From positions 248,001-312,000 of the forward strand of contig JAUKNK010000331.1 in assembly GCA_030765055.1 (NCBI GenBank): a stretch of 64,000 nt of DNA. The letters run 5' to 3'. A model generated the notes under the pieces. It was not told the DNA's origin, did not search any database, and saw nothing but the letters and a program-made list of their open reading frames with translations. Shown piece by piece: positions 47,426 to 58,599 of this stretch. Within the stretch, counting starts at the first letter, position 1; every line of letters starts with the position of its first letter. The DNA is from Mantis religiosa (lineage: Eukaryota > Arthropoda > Insecta > Mantodea > Mantidae). Made by a program: the position numbers and the translations under genes.

Positions 47426-48681
47426 TCAGGTGCGTTCAGAAACGAAATGAGCCGGAGACAAGTATAGAAACCACTACCTGTATGTTAGAAGTATTGGCAC
47501 TGGCTGTTGAGATACTTAACCCAATGTGACACAAGGCGGTGAATGGCTGTCTCATAAAAGTCCCGGAGCTGCGATGTGAACCAGTGCCGCATGTACAGCT
47601 GGAAATTGTTGTCTGAGGTGAATCGTTTACCGCTTAGAGCCTTTTTAAGGGGACCAAAAATGGCGTAGTCACAGGGTGAGACACCTGGACTGTATGCAGG
47701 GTGGCTGAGAACCTCCCGTTTGACTTTCTGAAGCAGTGCACGGCTGAGTTGGCTGTATGAGGCTTTGCATTGTCGTGGAGCAGAATGACTCAATGGATTG
47801 CCTGATTGTTTTGATTTGATTGCTTGGTGAAGGTTTGTCAAGAATTGCGGGGACATCTAGGTAAAAGAAGAATGCCAGTATAACCTTTCCTGCACTTGTG
47901 TGGATGGCCTTGGCTGTTTTTGGTGGTGGTTACCCGGGATACTCCCACTGGAGACTTTTTTGTTTTGATTCTGGTTCACTGTGATGACATCATGACTCAT
48001 CTCCAGCCACCACTCATGCCAGGAACTCATTCCCTTCTCTAGCATAGCGCTACAGATGACCAAGACTGTGGGCCATTTAACATGAATCCTGGTGTGGTTG
48101 AAGACTGTGAGGAACCCATTAGACACACACTTTGTGCAAGGGCAGTTGCTCCTTCATGAAGTATCAACAAATCCAGCCTTAGCAGCTATGTCTTTCAATG
48201 TCACTCAGCGGTCCTGGGTAATGTGAGCATCAACCAGCTGGGTGATGTCATCGGTAGTGCAATGTGGTGCTCTTGACTGTGCACCATCGGCTATCGACAC
48301 CTGCACTCCCCTGAAGCGTTTGAGCCACACCCTGACCCTTGCAAGGCACATGCAGTGTTAACCATACAGTTGTGACATTCGACTATGAATGTCCGTTCCC
48401 CTACTCTTTCCACCGTCAGAAAATGAACAACACCTCTTTGCTCTTCTTTTGAAACCTCCATTTCACTGTTTGCAATGTGACTGGAAGTGTTGAATGATTA
48501 ATGAATGCTGCTACTAGCTTTGTATAGTCACGTGATGTGAAACGCACACCCTCTAGCGACGGGCTATGAACTTCCAGGCTCTGGTTAGAACAACACTTCG
48601 TTACACATCCGACAATATTACCATAAGGTCACTAGTTTATGGATACCAGACTCCAGCTTATTTCTTTTTGAACGCCCCTTA
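47426..48681 (-). mobile_element. mariner (DD34D), duplicate of 15035-16288
   Basis: Same TA target and terminal repeats as the copy-A element. The C-terminal frame 47856-47485 is longer here (123 codons, with SHPAYSPGVSPCDYAIFGPL and the C-terminal SHWVKYLNSQCQYF) because copy A has an extra base. The rest is still interrupted by stops. Confidence 0.87.
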
Positions 48682-48903
48682 TAAATAGCCTTCATTCATT
48701 CCTCTGCATTAATATAGAATTTTATATAACCATATTTATCTTGGTATAAATTGTGATATGCTAAGCTGTTTAAAGGTGTACTCATTAACAAAATAAAGTT
48801 GTAATAAAAGTTGAGTGTTGTTTCCATATGTTCCACGGAACTAACACCACAATGTTTCCTTTAAAATAACATCTGTATCAAATTAATCAATTGACAATCT
48901 TAC

Positions 48904-48935
48904 CTTAAGTATTTTACTGAAGTGCAGTTCTCATC
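48904..48935 (-). CDS. zinc-finger gene B, 32-nt mini-exon
   Basis: Acceptor ATTGTTACAG, exon GATGAGAACTGC...TACTTAAG, donor GTAAG. Encodes DENCTSVKYL and two bases of an Arg codon. Length and splice sites equal those of gene A, and it joins both terminal exons of gene B in frame. Confidence 0.84.
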
Positions 48936-49172
48936 CTGTAACAATAAATCAAATATTTATCTATAAATCGTTAGTTAAATATTCTGCTAAGCCTATTATC
49001 TTTGTAAGCAACAGTTTTGATTCACTTGAAGAGTATTCTCTGGTATTAGTTGAATAATAAGTGAAACACAACATTGCAGTCTCTTCTTTATTTTACAATA
49101 ACCAGAAGTATCTATATCTGTTTAGTTTTCATTAATAATGTTTAACTACAAAGTTTACCTATAGTACCAGGG

Positions 49173-49400
49173 ATCTCCCGGTTTCTATCTAGTCGCTCTT
49201 ACCCATTGAGCTACCATGGCCAACATAAGAGCAACTGGATGGAAACCAGGAGATCTGTTTCAAATCCCGGGCGTGGCATTGAATTTTTTATGTGGACTAT
49301 CTATTAGGAACATTAGCTTATACACAGCTAGTGTGAAGAAATGATTAATTTTCATCAATTAAATAATAAGGGTTTAATGATAAAGGCTGGGACTCAAGTA
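49173..49400. repeat. SINE foldback, duplicate of 16779-17099 (interrupted)
   Basis: 29-nt arms at 49173-49201 and 49226-49254. The tail is cut at 49413 by the LINE insertion and resumes at 52673. Confidence 0.75.
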
Positions 49401-49420
49401 CTCACAATAGTAACAACACA

Positions 49421-49422
<2 letters not shown>

Positions 49423-49487
<65 letters not shown>
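49423..49487. repeat. (AT)n microsatellite
   Basis: About 32 AT units, apparently expanded from the tail of the LINE. Confidence 0.95.
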
Positions 49488-49490
<3 letters not shown>

Positions 49491-49496
49491 TTACCC

Positions 49497-52320
49497 TGTT
49501 ACCCTGGCGGCAGACTCGCGATGCCGATCAATAAATGATGGCCGGTGGAGATTCGGGAAACTTCGGGGCCGATCGTTACCGGAAGCGACAGACAGTTGAG
49601 CGAAATGTATGAAAAATAAACAGTTTTTAGGTTATCTAGCAAATTGTAATTGTGAAGAGTGTATTTGCTACGAGAATAAAGTGCAGTTTTGTGTTTGTAG
49701 CCTCGACTGTTATTTCACGAACCCACAGTCACAACTGGTGTCAGGAGTGGGATAACGGCCATGGAATCGGCACTTGAAAAGATTTTACACTAAATGGAAG
49801 AAATGAAGACGGCCAACGACAACATCGCCGAGAAGATGCAAGAACTAAAAGCCGAAATAACAGCGAAGACGGAAGCGGCAAATAACAACCTGGCCGCGGA
49901 AATAACAGCGAAGACGGAAGCGGAAAATAACAACCTGTCCGCGGAAATAACAGCAAAGACGGAAGCGGCAAATAACAATTTGGCCACGACAATGACCGCA
50001 AAGATGGCCGAACTGACCACAGAAATGAGGGCAGCGAACGACAGCCTGGCCACGGAGATGAAAGCGGCAAACGAGGCCCTTGCCGTGAAGTTTGAACAAC
50101 AGTTGGCCGGCGTGAGGGATAACGTGACGGAGCTGGGCAAGCGGATGGGCCAAGTGGACGAGTGCGTCGAGGACCTGGCGAGCCGCGTTGACGACCTGGA
50201 GGGAAAGGCCGACACCAGCGTCAAGTCCCTGAACGCCATAGTAGAGGACGTCGTCGGCAGGAAACTGAAGGATTTGAAGGCCGACACGCCGGGACGCGAC
50301 ACATCTGCGCGCGTCAAACCGCCGAAATATGACGGCGCGTCAACATTTGAGGTCTTCCGCCGGCAGTTCGACACAGTGGCCAAGCACAACAGATGGTCAC
50401 CGGAGGAGGCAAAACAGCTAATAGCCAGCATCCAGGGACGGGCCGCGGAAGTCCTAAACGCGGTGCAGACAACGGCGGCACCCAAGGACATCTGGGAGGC
50501 CCTGGAGAATCGTTTCGGGAACCACCGCTTAGGCGCAGCGTACCGCAGCCAACTAAAGGCAAGGTCACAGCAGCCGGGGGAGACGCTGCAGGAGTTCGCC
50601 ATAGCGATTGAGCAGCTAGCTAGCAAGGCCTTGGTTGACCTGCCACTGGAGTTCGTATCCCGGGAAGTCGCCTACATCTTTGTCGACGGGGTACGAGACA
50701 CGGAGATTCGTCAGCGCCTAATGCTCGGCGATTATAAAACCATCCACGAGGCGCTGACAGCGGCATTAAGGATGGAGGCGGCCAAGGTAGCATCTATCCC
50801 GACGTCAAGAACGAGGAGTGTCGGCTACGCCGGAGACAGAAGACCGGCTGAGGGATGCCGGCGAACACCTAGTGGCATGTGTTGGGGGTGTGGACAGCCC
50901 GGACACCTGCAGAGAGACTGCCCACACCAGGAAGAGCAGTCGGAAGAACGAGTAAGGCCCGGCGTGGAGAGGGGCGCGTCGGCGCCATTACCACCATTCC
51001 CTCGAGTGACAATCCGCGCCGTCAGCAGGCGGATGGATGACAACCTCAACGCGGACGGCTGGGTAAGAGGAAAGCCGTGCCGCGTGCTGGTGGACACCGG
51101 GGAGGCCGTGACCATCATCAGACCTGACGTGGCGAAGAGTTTGCCGACGAGGAAGCCGAGCCGACCATACGAGCTTGTGTCGGCATCAGGCGACACCATG
51201 CCTGTGGATAAGGAGGCCCTGCTGGAGCTGACCTTGGGACGGAGTGCGGTGCTTCTGTGGGTGTTCGTCGCGAAGGTGGCTGAGGAGGTGATTCTGGAAC
51301 TGGATACCCTCAGGAGCCACGAGGCGACAGTCGACGTCGGCCGGAAGGTCCTGAGGCTCAACGGAGAAGAGGTTATACTCCGTCAACCAGAAGAGCGGCT
51401 TGGAATTTGCAGGGTCATCTTGAACGAACACGTGGTTGTACCCGCGAGGAGCGAGGTGATGGTGACGGCGCGACCGGAAGGCCAGACGGCACGCTGGGTT
51501 CAGAGGCTGCAGGAGTACGACTTCACCTCGGAACATCGCAGAGGGAAGAGTCACGGTAACGCGGACGCTATGTCTCGAAGACGCTGTCCAGAAGAGTGCG
51601 GCCAATGCACAAGAGTGTAGGAGAAGGAGCGTGCCGCAGCAGTTCGAGTAGTCACGGCAATGCCTGCAGATGGCTGGGATAGCGCAGGCCTGAGGAGGGA
51701 GCAGCTGGCGGACGCAGACTTGGGGCCACTCTTGAGGGATGTGGAGAACCTGGTGGATCACCTCCACGACATGCACGATATGGCTCGCCAGAACATCCAG
51801 AAGGCGAGCGACCGCATGAAAACCCGATACGACAGGCAAGCCACAGCCAAGGGTTCCAGCAAGGTGACCTGGTCTGGTTGTACCGCCCGACCCGGACCAA
51901 GGGACGCTGCCCGAAGCTTCAGCAGCCATGGCAAGGACCGTAGCGTGTGGTGAAGAGGATTAACGACGTGGTCTACCGCATCCAGAAGGTGCCCCGAGGA
52001 AAGATGTTGGTGGTACACCTGGATCGCCTGGCCCGCTACGAAGGCGCTGTTCGGGACGACCAGCCTTGAGGAGGGAGCAGCGTTACCCTGGCGGCAGACT
52101 CGCGATGCCGATCAATAAATGATGGCCGGTGTAGATTCGGGAAACTTCGGGGCCGATCATTACCGAAAGCGACAGACATTTGAGCGAAGTGTTTGAAAAA
52201 TAAACAGTTTTTAGGTTATCTAGCAAATTGTAATTGTGAAGAGTGTATTTGCTACGAGAATAAAGTGCAGTTTTTGTGTTTGTAACCTCGAATTTTATTT
52301 CATGAACCCACAAAGTCACA
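49497..52320 (+). mobile_element. Ty3-type LTR element, non-autonomous (RT and integrase core deleted)
   Basis: 5' LTR 49497-49733 and 3' LTR 52081-52320 (GTTACCCTGGCGGCAGACTC ... CACGAACCCA...AGTCACA) differ by about a dozen positions. The primer-binding site TGGTGTCAGGAGTGGGAT at 49736 fits tRNA-Leu. Internal coding: gag, zinc knuckle, protease, then a jump at about 51478 to the end of RNase H (EYDFTSEHRRGKSHGNADAM). A second jump at about 51735 leads to the integrase C-terminus (LVDHLHDMHDMARQNIQ, DRMKTRYDRQ) and a plus-strand coda ending VVHLDRLARYEGA. Confidence 0.88.
49761..51620 (+). pseudogene. gag-protease fusion frame of the LTR element
   Basis: Homology to the copy at 62578 puts the start at ATG 49761, but codon 11 is TAA (49791), so the frame continues only from the Met at 49794 (608 codons). 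The N-terminus is a coiled coil with a repeated unit of about 15 residues (ITAKTEA-ANNNLAAE). The gag core has FEVFRRQFDTVAKHNRWSPE, ENRFGNHRLGAAYRSQLKAR. The knuckle is CWGCGQPGHLQRDC. The protease is CRVLVDTGEAVTIIRP, with the DTG intact and the next residue Glu where siblings have Ala. Gag and protease share one frame here because of one extra base near 50945. Confidence 0.88.
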
Positions 52321-52682
52321 ATATATAAGGGCGCTCAACTACGGCGGACATCAGCGCCTTTTAAAAAACTAGTGATGGCAAAAGCCAGATATAAAACTTT
52401 CCAAAAACTATACAAGTGTAACAAAACCTATTAAAAATACACGTACATAAAAAACATCAATCAAAACATACCAAAAACCTCGTTCACCAAATCCCAAACC
52501 AGAAAATAATATAAAATCCTTCTCCACGGGTCTCCACGCACGGCCTACACGTGGGTGGGCCTGTTGACCGTCTCCCTCAACCGCGAAGAGGTGCCCACAT
52601 GAGGGAGACTGTTGGCTAGGGACCCCCAGGTGCGCCAAACCCGTACCTACCGAAGTAGGCCCCTGGGGGGAGACAATAGTAA

Positions 52683-52780
52683 GTTGCCACAAACAACTAA
52701 TACGACTAATACTAGTGATTTACCGGCAATATATATATATATATATATATATGAGTCAAATGGAGAATTTAATGTTGGCA
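52683..52780. repeat. resumed SINE tail and (AT)n
   Basis: Continuation of the SINE cut at 49413 (AGTTGCCACAAAC, GTGATTTACCGG) with an AT run at 52730-52751. Confidence 0.7.
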
Positions 52781-52910
52781 ATGGTGGGACGGGGATCTGC
52801 ACTACGCGGGCAAGCAAGGGAACTGGTGCATGCACTGCGTCAATATTTTGTAAAAGAGAGGGAACATGGAGGCCCCCCTCTTAGACGTTAATGAAGTTGG
52901 CAAAAGAACT
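52781..52910 (+). pseudogene. IS630-like transposase N-terminal fragment, duplicate of 17100-17245
   Basis: GRGSALRGQARELVHALRQYF is readable, then an extra C in GGCCCCCC shifts the frame. It is not interrupted by the Penelope-like insert seen in copy A. Confidence 0.5.
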
Positions 52911-53404
52911 ATGACTACTCTCTTTCTTAAGAAAATGTACAGCTGAGCATTCTAAGCTTCATAAGTGTAACTTGTGTATTAAGCCTACATTAGGTACACT
53001 AAGTTAAAATGCACGTTCTGAGTTCTTAGTTTTGAAAAGCCTTTGAGCATTTAAAAACAATTCTATTATTTGGGTGTTCAGAAAAATGGTTGAGTCAACT
53101 ATTAGGTTTAATGCAGAACTGTATATTAGGTTTCTCTTGCTTGCTCTTAATCCCTGCTTTCTAAGAAAAACTCCAAGACAGATGATTTATAAATTCAAAG
53201 AGTGCTGAACATTTTCATCTGTACACTGCCTTAACAGAGTATCATTCAAAACTGTTTGCATTAGTTAGAAATACCAACAATTTAAATTAGGTAGTTTCAG
53301 CACTTTCTTCTGTCTAAACATTGTGCGCACCAAGGCAATCATATGCGGCAACGTCACAGAATCCTAAAATCTCAACGTCACAGAATCTGCCTTTGAGTTG
53401 CAGA

Positions 53405-53896
53405 TGACCAAGACAATAGGCCATTTAACATGCCACTATCATTGGAGGTCCTGGGTAATGAATGCATCAACCAGCTGGACGATGTTATCGGTAATGCAGT
53501 ATGATGCTCCAGACTGTGTATCACCGGTCCTTCCTTGGCACGCTTGTGTCACACCTTGACCCTGCAAGGGACATGCAGTGTTTCCGTACACATGTGACAT
53601 TCATCAATGTCTGTTCCCCCTAGTCCTTCCGCTGTCAGAATACGAACAACACCTGTTTGCTCTTCTTTTGACGCCTCCATTTCACTGTTTGCAATATGAA
53701 TGGCAAGTTGGATGATTGATGCATGCTGCTGCTAACTTTGTATAGTCACGTGACATGCACGCATGCCCTTTAGCGATGGGCTGTGAACTTCCACCCTTTG
53801 GTCAAAACAACACTTCGTTACACACGCCACGGTATTACCATTGTCACTGGTTTGCGCATAACAGACTCCGGCTCGTTTCGTTTTGAATGCCCCTTA
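53405..53896 (-). mobile_element. mariner fragment, duplicate of 18373-18989
   Basis: Same fragment with an additional internal deletion of about 130 bp next to 53433. The terminal repeat end is kept. Confidence 0.75.
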
Positions 53897-54513
53897 CATC
53901 ATCTGAAGTTAGACTTCTCTGTCACATTTCAGTATAGTCTCCATTTCTTTATGCATATTTTTACCATTTTTCTGCAAGTTTCAAAATAATTTACAGCAGA
54001 ACTTGTTCCAGCATCTGAACACACTGGCACACTACCTTTTAAAATCCATCCATTTCATAACTTTGGCATCACAACTGTGTCTTAACAGAAGTGAAAATAT
54101 TGTAGTCGGAGGGTGCCAAATTGGGATTGTAGAAAGCATATGGAAGAATTTTCCACCCCAGTAGCTTAATCTTCAACACAGTGACACAAGCAGTATAAGG
54201 ACATGTATTATCATGTTGTATAATGATCTATACCTAGAGTTTGCTGCACAATGCATGATGGAGCTTCAGAAGTTTCTGGATACAAAAGGCAGCATTTATA
54301 GTTTGTTTATCCTGTACATCCCAAAAATCAGTATCTAACTTTTCTAGAAGATTACAATGTATTTCTTTTCTTCTTCTTCTTCAAGTAATATCATACCATA
54401 CTCTACTCTCCTGCTTTATTTCAGGCTCATAAAGATGCAAGTAGCTTTTATTGTGAAGCAGTTATTATGTCAAAGCCATAGTAACGTTAAATTTATTTAC
54501 TTATGGTTAATAT
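53897..54513. other. intronic, no gene seen
   Basis: Duplicate of 18990-19600. Confidence 0.5.
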
Positions 54514-54953
54514 TGTCATGGCAAAACCCATAAAAGGTTTGGCGCAGATAGATAACAGACAAATACTGTTTCACGAAGATAAAGAGCTTGCATAAGCAGC
54601 TAAACATAGCACCGGAGATAAAAGACTTGCCGACACAGATATAGTTACATTCTAGAACATTCGTATTTTGTCTGGTGACATGTTAGAGAACATTCTATAA
54701 CAGTCTGGAATTCATGAATGGGTGTATAAAAAGAAACCATGGCTAGTGATCGAGCACTCGTGAACAGAGCTGATGTTGTAAACAGGTGTAATCAGAATGC
54801 TGTTGTGGTCATCAACCTTGGTGGATTGTGATTGGGTATCTAATGTAATACTCCTACTGTGAGTTTATTTCTACGCAAATAAAGCACGATTTGAATTTCT
54901 GCAAATTGGACTTTTAATTCTACAAGCCCACAAAGTCAAAATTGGCGTCAGGA

Positions 54954-56257
54954 ATGGGATATTTGACCATGGACGCGGCATTGGAAGAGATTTTAGAGAA
55001 AATGGAAGAAATTATGGCCCAGTTAACAACGAAGACGGAAACGACAAACAACAACCTCGCAGAGGAACTGAAAGAAATGAAGACGGCTAACGACCTCATC
55101 GCCGAGCCGAAGGAAATAAAGACGGCGAATGACAACCTCGCTGCGAAGAGGGAAGCTGCAAACAACTTGGCCACGACAATGACCGCGAAGATGACCGAAC
55201 TGACCACGGAAATGAAAGCGGCGAATGAGGCCCTCGCCGCAAAGTTTGAAGAGCTGTTGGCTGGCGTAAAGGAGGACGTCACAGAATTGGGCGAGCGCAT
55301 CGAAGACCTGGCGAGCCGCGTTAACGCGCTGGAGGGAAAGACCGACAACGACACAAAGTCCCTGAACGCCATGGTGGAGGACGTCGTTGGCAGGAGGTTA
55401 ACGGATTTAAAGGTCAACGCGCCGGGACGCGATACATCTGCGCGCGTCAAACCTCCTAAATACGACGCCGCGACAACTTCCGAAGTCCTCCGCCGCCAGT
55501 TCGACACAGTGGCCAACCACAACAAGTGGTCACCAGAGGAAGAGGCCGAACAGCTCATAGCTAGTCTCCAGGGACGGGCCGCAGAAGTCCTGAACGCGGT
55601 CCAGACAGCGACGACGCCCACGGACATCTAGGAGGCCCTGGAGAACCGCTTCGGTAACCACCGCTTAGCCGCAGCGTACCGCAGCCAGCAGAAGTCAAGG
55701 TCGCAGCAGCCAAGGGAGCCACTGCAGGAGTTCGCCCTGGCAATCGAGCAGCTTGCCAGGTGGTTCGTATCCCGAGAGGCTGCCTACACCTTTGTCGATG
55801 TCTTTTTCGGGTTAATGTCTGAGGTTCTACTCCCATTAGTCCTGGACCCGTAGGACCAAGAACCTGGTCCTCCTTCGACCAGGGAGCTACTGAGCTGTCC
55901 AAAAGCCCCACGAGGCGCCGGGGGGCTTTCCATAGGGCAAGACCTAGACACTAACAAGCCCCCCCCAATCTGATCCTATGGACTCAAGACACGAGTCCAT
56001 ACACAGAGATTCATCAGCGCTTAATGCTCGGCGATTACAAAACCATCCACGAGGCGCTAACGGCAGCAGTAAGCATGGAGGCGGTCAACGTGACGGCTAC
56101 CCCGACGTCGCGAGCCAGGAGTATCCACTACACCGGAGACCGAAGAGCAGTCGAGGGACGCCGGCAAAGACCTAGTGGCCTGTGTTGGGGATGTGGACAG
56201 CCGGGACACCTGGAGAGAGACTGCCCACACCAGGAAGAGCAGCCGGAAAATGAGTAA
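54954..56257 (+). pseudogene. gag of the LTR element, interrupted
   Basis: The coiled-coil N-terminus is shared with 20029. The core reads VLRRQFDTVANHNKWSPEEE and then ends at TAG 55629 where siblings have Trp (DIWEALENRF). Gag homology continues past it (LENRFGNHRLAAAYRSQ), is split by 200 bases of foreign sequence at 55800-56000, and resumes with LGDYKTIHEALTAAVSMEA and knuckle CWGCGQPGHLERDCPHQ, ending at TAA 56257. Confidence 0.85.
55800..56000. mobile_element. unidentified 200-bp insert within gag
   Basis: Sequence between TTTGTCGATG and CACAGAGATTCATC has no counterpart in the sibling gags at 50670 and 63500. It is GC-rich with C and G runs (GGCGCCGGGGGGC, GCCCCCCCCAA). About 10 gag bases are missing at the site. 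Family unknown; a LINE or SINE fragment is possible. Confidence 0.6.
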
Positions 56258-56880
56258 GGGCGCCGTGGAGAGAGGCACGTCGGCGCCATCACCATCTCGA
56301 GTGACACTGTGCGCCGTCAGCCGGCGTATGTATTACAGCCTCATCGGTTGGGTGAGAGGGAAGCCATGCCGCGTGCTGGTGGACACTGGGGCAGCCGTGA
56401 CCATCATCAGACCTGACGTGGCTAAGGGTTTGCCGACGAGCTAGCCGAGCCGACCGACGGCATCGGGTGACACCTTGTTTGTCGAGAAGAAAGCCCTACT
56501 GAAGTTGACCTTGGGACGGAGTGCCGTGCGTCAGTGGGTGTTCGTCACGAAGGTGGCTGAGCAGGTGATACTTGGTTTGGATGCCCTCAGGAGCCGCGAG
56601 GCAACGGTTGTCGTCGGCAGGAAGTTCCTGCGGTTCAATGGAGAAGAGGTGATACTCCGGCAACCCGAAGAACGCCTGGGAATCTGCAGGGTCATCTTGA
56701 AGGAAGGCCAATGCACAACAGTGGAAGAGAGGGAGCGCGCCGCAGCTATCCGAGTGGTAAAGGCAATGCCTGCGGATGGCAGGGATAGCGCAGGCCTGAG
56801 GAGGGAGCAGCTGGCGGATGCAGACTTGGTAGACCATCTCCACGACACACATGAGAAGGTTTGTCAGAACATCCAGAAGG
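56250..56880 (+). pseudogene. protease and integrase-end remnants of the LTR element
   Basis: Protease VRGKPCRVLVDTGAAVTII in frame 56175-56444, then a stop and a second frame 56475-57041 with LGLDALRSREATVVVGRKFL. It passes straight from the end of protease (ERLGICRVILKE) to GQCTTVEERERAAAIRVV and then to VDHLHDTHEKVCQNIQKA, so RT, RNase H and the integrase core are missing. Confidence 0.8.
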
Positions 56881-56921
56881 CGAATATTCGTGTTTTATAT
56901 AGCGACATGTTACAGAACATT

Positions 56922-57167
56922 TTTTTTTTTTTACTTGTTCCATTTATACCCGCCTTCAACTACAATGGTCATATTGGCGGCCTTTCTCCTTTGGAACATA
57001 TTGAAGGTCTTAACTCGTATTCGTTAGGTTTTAATCATTAGATCACACACACATTCACACTCATTCATACTCCCAGACTCTGGGGAAGATGTGGAATTAT
57101 CTTGGTTGGAGAAAAATTCCCATCCCCACCACTGGGAATCCAACCCGGGACCGCTAGCACGGCAGCT
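56922..57167 (-). mobile_element. tRNA-headed SINE in the 3' LTR
   Basis: On the minus strand the head GCTGCCGTGCTAGCGGTCCC with B box GGTTGGATTCC is followed by the body and an A tail (T run at 56922-56932). Target repeats TACAGAACATT / TAGAGAACATT (56911-56921, 57168-57178). It splits LTR sequence that is continuous at 19770-19785 in copy A. Confidence 0.78.
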
Positions 57168-57478
57168 TAGAGAACATTCTATAACAGCTTGGCATTCATG
57201 AATGGGTGTATAAAAAGAAGCCATGGCTAGTGATCGAGCAGACATAAACAGCGCAGGAGTCGAAAACAAGAGTAAACAGTTGTAAAGTGTTGTAACGAGA
57301 GCCGATGTTGTAAACAGGTGTAATCAGAACGCTGTGTTTATGGTCATCGACCTTGGTAGATTGTGATTGTGTATGTGACGTATTACTCCCACTGTGAGTG
57401 TAATTTCTATTCAAATAAAGAACAATTTGAATTTCTGTAAATTGTACTTTAATTCTACGAGCCCACAAAGTCCAATAT

Positions 57479-58300
57479 TGATATGTTTACAATAATAAGA
57501 GTTTTGTTTTGAATTTGTATGAGTTATAGGTGGCCGTGACCGAATAACGTAGGTCACAAACCTGTATAGATAAATGTTAATATCAAATCTAGATAAATGG
57601 TAAATATAATGAGTTAAATAGAAAGATAAAATTATAAAAGAAAATTGTTTTTAGGATTTTATATTTGGAAAATCCGAAAATTAAATAATTCAAAGTTAGT
57701 GTACTGGCCACATGAAAAAGTGATGTAGACTATAATATCTTGTTACCATGGTAATGAGGAAAAGAGTCAATAAACGAAGAGGACAAGAAAGTGTCTTTTG
57801 TGTCCTGATCGAAGAGTGAGCAGATGTGTCTGCTTACCATTGCATGAGCTGTACTAATTATTCATCATCGATATATTGAAGTTTCGATATAGTGCAACCT
57901 TATTTTCAGAAAACTAATATCTGAAAAGCGAAGAAATTCTGTGTGTGTAAAGACAACAGAAATCTAAGAAAATGATTGTATTAGGATCGTAATAATCAGA
58001 ATTGTATGAGAATATGTTTGATCATCGTACCTGTTGTGAATTGTAGCGAGTTTAAATTAAAGAAAAACTTACAACCACTTATTTTATTTCCTTAACATTG
58101 AGTTTCACAATCCAAGTATCCGAGACCACAATCAAGAGAAGATCTCACACAAACCGGAGCTACAAAGGACACCACAACGAGAATATCACTACGAGTACAT
58201 CTTAATCCCTCACCATCAACACATTTATAGTAATACGGCTACAAATAGAACTTCGGGAACACCATCCCACCATTTTCCCATCGTCGGCCATAATTGCGGT
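57479..58300. other. copy-B-only sequence, unassigned
   Basis: Lies between the LTR element and the point where copy A resumes (20465). It is either ancestral flank lost from A or an insert. AT-rich, no long frame; the part 58080-58290 is GC-richer with many A/C runs and looks repeat-derived. Confidence 0.35.
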
Positions 58301-58599
58301 TCAATTGCCTGTCACAGAACTTGTCAAAAAGCATTTGTCTTTGTTTTGAAATATCAGGTGATGCTTCTTCTCTGAAGTTTGTGGTCTTTGTTCAATAAAT
58401 GTGGTTTCCAGTGAGCATAAAATTCTCAATAACCTGAATTTTTAATTTCTTGCACTACATATCAAACTACTGGAAGTACATGGTGTGCACAAATAATCTG
58501 AGCGGTTTCAATTATTAGAGCATTATTATTTGTCTGAAATCTACAAACACTGTATACTCAGATATGCAACTAATAAAGCTTTTTTTAATAGCTCAATAC

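Larger units (their letters stand above)
49414..52672 (-). mobile_element. LINE remnant carrying a nested LTR element
   Basis: A 10-bp target repeat ACAATAGTAA flanks it (49404-49413, 52673-52682); copy A holds the empty site at about 17018. LINE sequence proper is 52321-52672 plus a left tail. The 5' end (minus: GGGGCCTACTTCGGTAGGTA) runs directly into 3' UTR (GGCGCTGATGTCCGCCGTAG), with no coding region, so it is an internally deleted copy of the 42590 family. The LTR element 49497-52320 has inserted into its AT-rich tail. Confidence 0.78.
54514..57474 (+). mobile_element. Ty3-type LTR element with deleted pol and secondary inserts
   Basis: 5' LTR 54514-54938 (425 bp). The 3' LTR is truncated at its start (about 56883) and ends at 57474 with AAAGTCCA. 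Target repeat ATAT (54510-54513, 57475-57478). The primer site at 54942 is TTGGCGTCAGGAATGGGAT. Pol lacks reverse transcriptase, RNase H and most of integrase. Secondary inserts: 55800-56000 in gag and a SINE at 56922-57167 in the 3' LTR. Copy A (19601-20460) is the same insertion with the right part deleted. Confidence 0.85.

Noticed and set aside
49423..49487. Origin or regulatory AT element
   Set aside because: A pure dinucleotide run at a LINE tail is better explained as a microsatellite.
49741..50626. Long minus-strand frames (up to 278 codons) opposite gag
   Set aside because: They are shadows caused by the codon bias of gag on the plus strand; the same shadows appear opposite the other gag copies at 55000 and 62500-63449.
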